From: Luteolibacter pohnpeiensis | Lineage (GTDB): Bacteria > Verrucomicrobiota > Verrucomicrobiia > Verrucomicrobiales > Akkermansiaceae | DNA length: 64,000 nt | Reading direction: 5' to 3' | Assembly: GCF_016595435.1 (NCBI RefSeq) | Contig: NZ_JAENIJ010000008.1 | Span: 62,001 to 126,000 of the forward strand | In this document: positions 1 through 7,749 of the stretch, piece by piece | Layout of the letters: the number at the start of each line of letters is the position of its first letter | Numbering within the stretch: position 1 is the first letter of the stretch | Program-made: the position numbers and the translations under genes | The notes under the pieces: generated by a model | What the model was told of the DNA's origin: nothing | Seen by the model: only the letters and a program-made list of their open reading frames with translations | The model's database searches: none

Positions 1-1
1 A

Positions 2-673
2 TGGCAAAGCTATGATATCGATTTCACGGCTGCGCGCTGGAGTGGCACTACCAAAATTGAGAATGCCAAAGTGACAGTGCGATGGAATGGCGTAAAGATT
101 CACGATGAGGTGGAAATTCCTGCCCCAACAGGGGCTTCGCTAGCGGAGGCATCAGGGTTGCAACCTTTGCTGCTGCAGGCTCATGCGTCAGACGCCTCCG
201 GGCCAGTCAGGTTCCGGAACATCTGGATCATACCCAAAGATACGTTTTCCCAACATTGGCAATCCTGGCTGGAATCCCAAGGAATTGCATGGTCGACAGG
301 TGTGGAATATCAGGATTCGGACCACGATGGTTTACCCAACCTTTGGGAGTATGCGGTCGATGGTGGCGCAACAGCAAATGACGATGGCGTTTCAAGAATG
401 CCGACCATGAAGCTGGTCGAGGATGATGAGCAGGTTTATATGGAGTTCGAGTTTGTTAGACGCGCCGACTCCGCTGCGATCGGGTTGCGCTATTCTCTCC
501 AAACCTCCGAATCTCTGGATTTTGGTTCGTGGACCAATCATCCAGCGAGTCAAATTGGACCTGCTGTGCCGATTGGTGATGGCCATCTGGAACGAGTTGT
601 TTTGAAAATGGACGAGCCTGTAACCGGTCTGAAACGGATATTCGCGCGCTTACAAGCCGAGTTGATCGAATGA
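2..673 (+). CDS. DUF1080 (3-keto-disaccharide hydrolase-like) secreted protein, 5' end outside the window
   Basis: The frame is open to the left edge, so this is the C-terminal 223 residues of a longer protein. The stretch running from WQSYDIDF through ENAKVTVRWNGVKIHD and PAPTG to FRNIWI matches the end of the DUF1080/3-keto-disaccharide hydrolase fold, a LamG-like beta-sandwich common in secreted verrucomicrobial and planctomycete proteins. It is followed by a calcium-binding-like motif DSDHDGLPNLWEYAVDG and a tail ending IFARLQAELIE. The same tail architecture ends the beta-strand repeat protein at 3129-5843. A carbohydrate-binding or glycoside-cleaving role outside the cytoplasm is inferred from the family; the signal peptide lies outside the window. 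Confidence 0.8.
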   Translation, partial: WQSYDIDFTAARWSGTTKIENAKVTVRWNGVKIHDEVEIPAPTGASLAEASGLQPLLLQAHASDASGPVRFRNIWIIPKDTFSQHWQSWLESQGIAWSTGVEYQDSDHDGLPNLWEYAVDGGATANDDGVSRMPTMKLVEDDEQVYMEFEFVRRADSAAIGLRYSLQTSESLDFGSWTNHPASQIGPAVPIGDGHLERVVLKMDEPVTGLKRIFARLQAELIE

Positions 674-754
674 AGCAATTCGAGGCACAGAGCGCAGAAT
701 GCTTGCCGGGAAACCGACTCTTCGATCATCTTGAAGGGCAATGTAGATTTCGAC

Positions 755-2941
755 ATGCCGGATCAACTGGATCAACATCATCTTGCGATAGAAAACGCCA
801 TCTTTGATACCGCGCTGGAGATCAAAGATGGTGAGCTGCGTGAGCTATATCTTCAAAAAACCTTCCAAGGTGACCCGGATGGCCTGGAGCGGATGAGAAA
901 CTTGTTGTCAGCAGTGGGGGAATCTGCGGCGTATTTCCTCCAAAGCAGAGTTGAGCGTGCTGAGTTAGCGGAGGATTTGATGCGGGAAATCGGCCCGGTG
1001 AATTTATCGCAACCAGAGCCTGACCCTGATGCTGAAGTTGAGGGTACGGTGATTGATCGCTATGTGCTTCTCAAGCGAATCGGCGAAGGTGGCTGCGGAG
1101 TCGTTTACGAGGCAAGGCAGGATGGCATGCGACGAACCGTAGCCCTGAAAATCATCCGTTTGGGCATGGATTCGGAATCCGTGGTTAAGCGATTCGATGC
1201 AGAACGGCATGCGCTTGAGCTCATGGATCATCCGAATATTGCACGGGTGGTCGATGCTGGCCGCACTCCTGTTGGACGCCCTTATTTCGTGATGGAGTTG
1301 GTGCGAGGACAGAAAATCACCGACTATTTCCGGTTGGAGAAGCCTGACCTTCGCGCCAAACTGCAAATCTTTTTGCAAGTCTGCCAAGCCATCCAACACG
1401 CCCACCAGAAGGGCATTGTTCACCGTGATATCAAGCCATCAAACATTCTGATAGAATCCCATGACGGCGTTGTTTTGCCGAAGGTGATCGACTTTGGAAT
1501 TGCAAAGGCTACGGAAAATCCGGTTCGGGATCGGGGGGAATTGACGACGCTCGGCCAGTTCCTTGGAACACCGGCCTACATGAGCCCCGAGCAAATCGAC
1601 ATGGGTGGAATTGATATCGATACCCGTAGTGATATTTACAGTCTTGGGACTTTGTTGTATGAATTGTTATCCGGGAGACCTCCCTTTGACAGCGTTGAAC
1701 TGACAAAGTCCGGAATGTCAGAATTGCGGCGCATTTTGTTAGAAGTCGATCCACCTATACCATCTGCTGTGGCGGAAAGCGGGGTATCTGCCTCGTTGAA
1801 AGGGGAACTCGATTGGATTGTCGTTAAAGCCATGGAGAAGGACCGGAACCGTCGTTACCAGACGGTCTACAGCCTCGCGATGGATATCCGCCGCTATCTA
1901 ACCAATGAGCCGGTATTGGCTCGGCGCCCAAGGAAGCTGTATCTTATGCGAAAGTTTTTCCTGCGGAATCAGGTCGCCTGTATTTCGGGAATTATGGTGG
2001 CGATTTCATTGGTCGTTGGAATGGGAGGTGCGACCGTCATGTATCTGAAGGAGCGCAATGCATTAGCGGTCCAGGCGAGGCTCAAGGAAGAAGCGGACCG
2101 GGCAAGGTTTGTGGAAACCCATCTGAGACAGCAGGCGCAGGCACGGGCGAATGTTTCACGAGTGGCCATTCTTTTGAGCGAGGGTAAGATTCGCGAAGCC
2201 GATTTGCTACTGCAGGAAAATCCTTTGGACACGATCGAACCTTCGAAAGAGGCTGCCGATGTTTTCCGTTCAGTCGGTGGATGGAATGCAGTTTATGGTC
2301 GGTGGAATCAGGCACTTGCTTGTTTTGAATTGATGAATCAGGCAAACCGTTTGGAAGATCCACAACGGACCGTACAAGGGCTTGATCTTTTAATGACAGG
2401 GCCGACTTATCTGGAGGCTGGTGATATCGATGGGTATAAAAATTTCAGGACTGAAGCGCTATCGCGCTATTTGCCCACCCGAAATTCGTTGCAGGCTGAG
2501 CACCTGTTAAAAGTCTGCTTATTGCTGCCGGTTGATCAACAGATCCTCGAAAAACTCGCCGCTCCTGCAGACTTGTGTAGGCTTGGAACTGATAAAGTGT
2601 CAGGTCAAAACCGGTTGCCTGAATGGAATGCTCTATCTGCCGCACTCTATTGCTATCGTGCGGATCAGCTGGATGAGTGCCTGAAGTTGGCCTATCGATC
2701 CCTGGAATTCAAAGATCCGGCTGGAACGCGTGAGGCGGCGGTGAGGTGTTTGCTGGCATTGGCACTGGAGCGCAAGGCACGCCACCCTGAAGCACGTGAA
2801 CAACTGCAGATCGTGCATCGGATGCTACGGGATGCATCCAACCCGTCCGATCCTGTCGACAGTCCGACGAACGGACATTGGTTTGCCTGGTCTGTCGCGC
2901 GCATTTTATGCCGTGAGGCTGATGGGCTGATTGATCTTTGA
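755..2941 (+). CDS. Transmembrane serine/threonine protein kinase (PknB type)
   Basis: 728 residues from ATG 755; a TTG at 731 would add 8 residues, but neither start has a clear ribosome-binding site. The Hanks-type kinase domain covers about residues 99-385: glycine loop GEGGCGVVYEA, catalytic lysine in VALKII, catalytic loop HRDIKPSN near 223, DFG near 245 and activation segment GTPAYMSPEQ. A single membrane segment follows at about 404-432, then an Ala/Arg-rich helical stretch and a TPR-like C-terminal region, presumably facing the periplasm. In Planctomycetes and Verrucomicrobia such kinases often sit beside genes for large surface proteins, as here. The substrate is unknown. Confidence 0.93.
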   Translation: MPDQLDQHHLAIENAIFDTALEIKDGELRELYLQKTFQGDPDGLERMRNLLSAVGESAAYFLQSRVERAELAEDLMREIGPVNLSQPEPDPDAEVEGTVIDRYVLLKRIGEGGCGVVYEARQDGMRRTVALKIIRLGMDSESVVKRFDAERHALELMDHPNIARVVDAGRTPVGRPYFVMELVRGQKITDYFRLEKPDLRAKLQIFLQVCQAIQHAHQKGIVHRDIKPSNILIESHDGVVLPKVIDFGIAKATENPVRDRGELTTLGQFLGTPAYMSPEQIDMGGIDIDTRSDIYSLGTLLYELLSGRPPFDSVELTKSGMSELRRILLEVDPPIPSAVAESGVSASLKGELDWIVVKAMEKDRNRRYQTVYSLAMDIRRYLTNEPVLARRPRKLYLMRKFFLRNQVACISGIMVAISLVVGMGGATVMYLKERNALAVQARLKEEADRARFVETHLRQQAQARANVSRVAILLSEGKIREADLLLQENPLDTIEPSKEAADVFRSVGGWNAVYGRWNQALACFELMNQANRLEDPQRTVQGLDLLMTGPTYLEAGDIDGYKNFRTEALSRYLPTRNSLQAEHLLKVCLLLPVDQQILEKLAAPADLCRLGTDKVSGQNRLPEWNALSAALYCYRADQLDECLKLAYRSLEFKDPAGTREAAVRCLLALALERKARHPEAREQLQIVHRMLRDASNPSDPVDSPTNGHWFAWSVARILCREADGLIDL

Positions 2942-3128
2942 GGCAGAAAAGACCTGCGTTCAGGGGGATTTTTACGAAATCATCGAATTTCCCTGTCGGG
3001 ATACGGAAGTAAAAATCGCAATAGGAAAAGGGGCGATGCTTTTGGTTTCATCCGAAACCTCAAATCGCCCTCAGGCCGCGCCAAGAGGAATAACCCACCT
3101 CACGCGTCGATCGCCCAAACCCATCATT

Positions 3129-5843
3129 ATGAAAAACCGTCATCGATCTTTCCGTCGTCCGTTTTATCCATCTGAATTCCCGTTCGCCAACACACCTCCA
3201 TCGATTCGCCAAGCATGTTCCATAGCATTCATGGCGTGGATCGGTTTTGCGGGCGTGATGCATGGAGCTGAAGTTTCATTGAGTGAAAATGATACTTTGG
3301 GCACCTCATCGTTCGCTGATGCCGGGCATTGGGATAATGCTGCAGCTCCCTCAGCTGGAAATGATTATTTTACCAACTCATTCGTGCTTCGGACACCGGC
3401 TGACGATGGCATGACCTATGTCTTTGGAGGAGATTCCCTGAAAGTCGCGACTGGTGGAAGATTACTTGGTAAAACCAAAGGCACGCAAACCATCGATTTT
3501 TCGAGTGGAGATGGTTTGATCCTGGATGGTGGAACTTTCGATCAAGCGAATTCACCGAATGACAGCACTCAATTGATCGTTACCGGGAAGATCTCAGTCT
3601 TGAGTGACTCTTTCCTTGGCGCGTTGGGCTCTGCTTCGAATGATAGTCCGAATTTTGAAGTGTTGGATGTTCAAGCACCCATATCCGGGGCAGGGGTCTA
3701 TCTGAATATTGCTGGGACCGCCAACAGTGGAACCAATTCCGGGGTCGTGAAATTCAGCGCGGCAAATCCATTTTCTGGAGTCGTCACGGTGGCTGGTCCA
3801 GGCAATGGATTCACAGCCAGTGCGGTGAATCGATTGCTGCAATTGAATCATCTCGATGCTCTCCAAAATGCCACGATTTTGCTGAGCTCGACTCAGCCAA
3901 ATCCATTGTCATTCGCTGCATCCGTCAATACCGGGAACTTTCGCATCGCTTCCGTGGGTGGATCGACCGATCAGATTTTGGAAGATACCAACGGTGATCC
4001 CGTAACCCTTGAAATCGGTGAGGGAGCCAGTAGTGACATGATCTATCGTGGTGCTTTCCGTGGTGCCGGAGGCCTGGTCAAAACCGGAACCAATACCATG
4101 TATTTGTTAGGGTTCGATACCTATACCGGCGATACAACCATCAAAAGCGGTGTTATCAGTCTCGATTATGCGAATTTCGATGATGGTTCCACGGTGACGG
4201 TGGATACCGGTGCAATGCTTGATCTTTACCATGGTGAAAATGACCGGGTTGCTGCATTGGTGCTCGGTGGAGTTTCACAGCCGGAAGGGATTTATGACGC
4301 AACAACCTCGCCGGACTTCATCAGTGGCACTGGAAGTATTGAGGTTAATACTGGTCCGGCAGGTCCTCAGAACATTGTCATGATTACCAGTGATACCGGT
4401 AATTTAATGGAAACCTCTTTCAATAGTGATGTCGGGCACTGGAGCAGTCCCGGCGCACCGGTTTCGCCAAATCACTACTACACCGGGCCATATACCATTC
4501 GGACAGCTGCGCTCAAGGAGTCTGGTGACGGTGGGACCTTCGCCGGAGATTCATTGCAAATTGATATCGACGGAAGATTCCTTGGGAAAGCTGGTGCTTC
4601 GATGGTGGGCAATACAGTGGTCGAAACAATTACCGTGCCGAAACTGGTCCTCAATGGTGGTTCATTCTATCAGGCGAGTGCATTTGGCAGCAGCGCGACC
4701 TTGATCGTAAATGGTACCATGGAAGTTAAAAGCGCATCGGTGTTAGGTGCCCTCGGATCAGGTGAATCGAATTCAGCCACCTGGGAAACACTGGATATCG
4801 CCTCAGTGATCAGCGGTGAAGGGGATCTAACCATTTCTGGTTCCATCAATGGCGGTGGCAATAATGGAGTGGTCCGTCTGAGTGCGGCGAACCCATATAC
4901 TGGTCAAATCGCGGTTGAACAACCCGGCAATGGTGCCATCGCAAGTGAGCACCTCAGACTTCTCCAGTTGAGCCATCCGAATGCTCTCCAATACGCGACC
5001 CTCGCGCTCAACACCTATGTCCCTGACGGGATTTCCTTCGATGCTTCAGCAAATACAGCACCATTCTTGGTTGGTTGTCTAACGGGCACTGCAGATCAGT
5101 TACTAGCTGATACCGATGGCAATGCGGTAACGTTGAATATCGGTGGTAACGATGGGAGCAGTGATTACGAAGGTGCCCTGACGGGACCTGGGTCATTGGT
5201 GAAATCCGGAACCGGAACAATCACACTAAGCGGTCTGAATACCTATCAGGGATCGACCATGGTAGCAGGCGGCACGCTTCGTTTGGAGTCGGCTGGGTTG
5301 TCTGATTCATCCAAGGTCAGCATTGCTGCAAGCGGGATACTGGAATTGGATCACAATGAGACGGATGTGATTGGTGTCCTGGTGTTGGATGGGGTCGCAC
5401 AAGCGCCTGGTATTTATAATTCATCAAATTCGGGCGGACATCTAACAGGTAGTGGAAGTTTGCAGGTTACGGCCACCCAAGTTGGCTTCGCTGAATTTAT
5501 GAACTCCTTCTCGGGCTTGAGTTCTGAGGAGATGTTGCCGGATGCGGATCCTGATTCAGACGGATTGGTGAACTTGATGGAATATGCCTTGGATGGATTC
5601 GATCCAGTCGTTCCCAATTCGTCGGCGACATTATCAAGCGGTGAAATTTCTTACAGCAAGCGTCAGCTCGCAGTCGAAAATGACGATGTGACGTATCAGA
5701 TCGAAATATCATCAACCCTAGGCACGGGATCCGATCCGTGGGTGGTCGTCACTCCGACGGTGAATGATTCATCCGTTATCTCATACACACTCCCGACGGG
5801 TTTGAATCAAATCTTCGCCCGCTTGGTAGTTCGGCAAAAATAG
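3129..5843 (+). CDS. Autotransporter-type beta-strand repeat surface protein with an internal tandem duplication
   Basis: 904 residues from ATG 3129, chosen because it is followed by a basic n-region and a hydrophobic signal peptide ending near GVMHGA (about residue 47). The open frame runs upstream to 2931, into the kinase gene, but that part looks non-coding. Two long homologous units follow, at about residues 48-415 and 416-782. Each ends with a passenger-type beta-strand repeat (GAGGLVKTGTNTMYLLG and GPGSLVKSGTGTITLSG) and a GIY...SGTGS closing motif. The C-terminus carries DADPDSDGLVNLMEYALDG and ends IFARLVVRQK, as in the protein at 2-673. No beta-barrel transporter domain is visible. 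It is probably a secreted or cell-surface beta-helix protein of unknown ligand. Confidence 0.9.
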   Translation: MKNRHRSFRRPFYPSEFPFANTPPSIRQACSIAFMAWIGFAGVMHGAEVSLSENDTLGTSSFADAGHWDNAAAPSAGNDYFTNSFVLRTPADDGMTYVFGGDSLKVATGGRLLGKTKGTQTIDFSSGDGLILDGGTFDQANSPNDSTQLIVTGKISVLSDSFLGALGSASNDSPNFEVLDVQAPISGAGVYLNIAGTANSGTNSGVVKFSAANPFSGVVTVAGPGNGFTASAVNRLLQLNHLDALQNATILLSSTQPNPLSFAASVNTGNFRIASVGGSTDQILEDTNGDPVTLEIGEGASSDMIYRGAFRGAGGLVKTGTNTMYLLGFDTYTGDTTIKSGVISLDYANFDDGSTVTVDTGAMLDLYHGENDRVAALVLGGVSQPEGIYDATTSPDFISGTGSIEVNTGPAGPQNIVMITSDTGNLMETSFNSDVGHWSSPGAPVSPNHYYTGPYTIRTAALKESGDGGTFAGDSLQIDIDGRFLGKAGASMVGNTVVETITVPKLVLNGGSFYQASAFGSSATLIVNGTMEVKSASVLGALGSGESNSATWETLDIASVISGEGDLTISGSINGGGNNGVVRLSAANPYTGQIAVEQPGNGAIASEHLRLLQLSHPNALQYATLALNTYVPDGISFDASANTAPFLVGCLTGTADQLLADTDGNAVTLNIGGNDGSSDYEGALTGPGSLVKSGTGTITLSGLNTYQGSTMVAGGTLRLESAGLSDSSKVSIAASGILELDHNETDVIGVLVLDGVAQAPGIYNSSNSGGHLTGSGSLQVTATQVGFAEFMNSFSGLSSEEMLPDADPDSDGLVNLMEYALDGFDPVVPNSSATLSSGEISYSKRQLAVENDDVTYQIEISSTLGTGSDPWVVVTPTVNDSSVISYTLPTGLNQIFARLVVRQK

Positions 5844-5984
5844 TCATTATGTTCACGGGATCCTCTCCAGCCTGAAATGCTAAATCATGCTGTCGGAATT
5901 GATCTTAAAAAATCGCCAATAGAACCAGAGGGCATCCCGATTTTCCGATATCCATCGGCCCCTTGATTCCACCAACCCATTAAC

Positions 5985-6851
5985 ATGAAATCTTATCATC
6001 ACTTCGCATATCTCGTATCCATTCGAAATGTTGCATTGGTCAGTGCTTCCACGATCCTGCTCGCATCCACAGCATCCGCCGCCTTGGTTTCCCAATACGA
6101 TTTGGAAGAAGGCACTGGAACTGTAGCTAGTCAGTCTGTCATCGGTGGAGCTCCCGATGGAAATATCGTGGGTTCGGCAACCTGGGTGTCTGGCATTGCC
6201 CCTGACTCGACCCAGGCAGTCCAGGTCGTTTCTGGAAGCCGTATCGAAATCGCTTCGAATGGAGTTTGGGGCAACCTCAGTGGCTTCAGCGTTTCTGCCT
6301 GGATACAGCCGACGGGTTTCGCAGGTTCCGGTAATACTGCAAGCCCGGTATTTTGGTTGGGAACGTCTGGTGGTAGTGCCCGTTTTACCCTTCAGATGAA
6401 CGATTTCGGTGACCTTCGTGTTGGCGGTCGCCGGACAGGCACTGAAACCGACTTCAACGGCTCGCTGGTTGTGGGAACAAACGTAGGTGGCGGAACCAAT
6501 GGCTCGGATTCGGATCCCATCCAGCTTGGACAAATTTACCATGTCGCAGCGACAGCCGATTATTCTACCGGCCTGCTGTCTCTCTATATCAATGGGGTTC
6601 TTGTCGCCAGTGACACCATCTCCGCCTGGGGAACAGGAACCACCGCAGATGAGCAATATGTGATCCGGATTGGATCAAACGCCGCCGGAAGTGAGCAATT
6701 CTTAGGGGTGATCGACGATGTCCGGGTTTACGATACCCAGTTGTCTGCCTCTGAGGTGGCGGCACTGGCCATACCGGAACCTACCATCGCTGCTCTCGGA
6801 GGATTCGCTCTACTAGGATGGACGCTGACAGGTCGCCGTCGTATTTCCTGA
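5985..6851 (+). CDS. LamG-domain protein with PEP-CTERM sorting signal
   Basis: 288 residues. An N-terminal signal peptide ends near LLASTASA. The body looks like a concanavalin/LamG beta-sandwich (FSVSAWIQPTGF, YSTGLLSLYINGVLVASD, GVIDDVRVYDTQLSASEVAAL), a fold usually used for carbohydrate binding. The C-terminus is a textbook PEP-CTERM signal: a PEP motif near residue 265, a hydrophobic helix and a closing RRR cluster. Such proteins are processed by exosortase and usually exported to the surface or the extracellular matrix; no exosortase gene is in the window. It lies 141 bases downstream of the beta-strand repeat gene on the same strand. A 258-codon frame on the other strand here is a shadow. 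Confidence 0.93.
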   Translation: MKSYHHFAYLVSIRNVALVSASTILLASTASAALVSQYDLEEGTGTVASQSVIGGAPDGNIVGSATWVSGIAPDSTQAVQVVSGSRIEIASNGVWGNLSGFSVSAWIQPTGFAGSGNTASPVFWLGTSGGSARFTLQMNDFGDLRVGGRRTGTETDFNGSLVVGTNVGGGTNGSDSDPIQLGQIYHVAATADYSTGLLSLYINGVLVASDTISAWGTGTTADEQYVIRIGSNAAGSEQFLGVIDDVRVYDTQLSASEVAALAIPEPTIAALGGFALLGWTLTGRRRIS

Positions 6852-7014
6852 GTAGTTAACTAAGTAATTCGCCATAAGACAAACGAGTTGTTTGAATTTA
6901 AACGATTGTCTAGTGATTCAGTAAAATTTTATCGTTCGACCAAATTTCGATAGATTTTCAGAAATTAAACAATCTGTTTTATTTTATTCTCAATGAAGAA
7001 TCTTTTGGCGTTAC

Positions 7015-7056
7015 AAAAAACCACCCGAGTCGCCCTCAGTTATGCGACAAGGGTGG
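7015..7056 (-). terminator. Rho-independent terminator of the leftward gene at 7086-7619
   Basis: CCACCC at 7021-7026 pairs with GGGTGG at 7051-7056, and an inner GTCGC/GCGAC stem extends the hairpin. Read on the minus strand, the hairpin is followed directly by six T residues (7020-7015). It begins 30 bases beyond the stop codon of the leftward gene. Confidence 0.85.
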
Positions 7057-7085
7057 TGATTAGATCGAAAAACTAGGGTGATATC

Positions 7086-7619
7086 TTATCCTTTAATTCC
7101 AGCTAGTTCCAAGAATCGGTCGAGCGTCATAGCCACTTGGATCTGTGGCGTGGTGCGCTGAACATAGACTTTGGTGTGATCCGCATTATTTGGGATTTGT
7201 TGATAAGCCAAGTTAAGTCGGGCGATCTTTGGATCACTTTCTTCTTTGACAACCTCGCCCGTGATCGTGTTGACCAAACGAGTGAACTTGAAGCCTTTCC
7301 CAGCAAGAACTTTCACAAAAGCGTCCTCGGAAATGACTTGTTCTTTGCTAGTTGAAACTGGTGTAGCAACTGACTCGCTGCGTGGTGTTTCACGTTCGCC
7401 AGTGGCTGGGCAAACACCGCGATGTGAAGTAAGATACTTACCCGCAATATAAAGTGGGGAATCACCTGCGCGACGATAACGTGGTGTTTCTTTGAGAGTA
7501 AACTTGGTCTTAGCGGTGGTAATATCCTCAATTACAGCTTCGGGAGTCGGTACAAGACCGTTTTTCTTACGAAGCTCGAGGATTTTCTCCATTACGTCTT
7601 CAGGAATATCTATCGACAT
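7086..7619 (-). CDS. Hypothetical protein, probably cytosolic
   Basis: 177 residues starting MSIDIPEDVMEKILELRKK. I do not recognise the family. It has no signal peptide or membrane segment and is charged, with a predicted helical N-terminus and a C-terminal part containing NTITGEVVKEESDPKIARL and MTLDRFLELAGIKG. Its own hairpin terminator (7015-7056) and the secA terminator upstream suggest a monocistronic, well-expressed gene. Base composition matches the neighbours. The stop-to-terminator spacing and normal codon use argue that it is a real gene. Confidence 0.75.
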   Translation of the reverse strand: MSIDIPEDVMEKILELRKKNGLVPTPEAVIEDITTAKTKFTLKETPRYRRAGDSPLYIAGKYLTSHRGVCPATGERETPRSESVATPVSTSKEQVISEDAFVKVLAGKGFKFTRLVNTITGEVVKEESDPKIARLNLAYQQIPNNADHTKVYVQRTTPQIQVAMTLDRFLELAGIKG

Positions 7620-7680
7620 GCGGGAGGCTTAGTAGCGGACTGGCCTTCTTGCAAGTGTTTCTCAGTTAATTTATAAAAAT

Positions 7681-7734
7681 AAATCCGGTCACGTTAGATT
7701 TACTGAAGGACAGAAACTAACGTGCCGGATTTTT
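7681..7734 (-). terminator. Terminator downstream of secA
   Basis: Long inverted repeat: left arm 7681-7697 and right arm 7717-7732 pair over 16 bases with a single bulged T. It is flanked by T-rich sequence on both strands, so it could act in both directions, but secA is the only gene ending next to it. Confidence 0.8.
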
Positions 7735-7749
7735 AAACAAGTAATACTC

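Noticed and set aside
731-754. TTG start eight codons upstream for the kinase
   Set aside because: No ribosome-binding site or conserved residues upstream; the ATG at 755 is simpler, although the difference is small.
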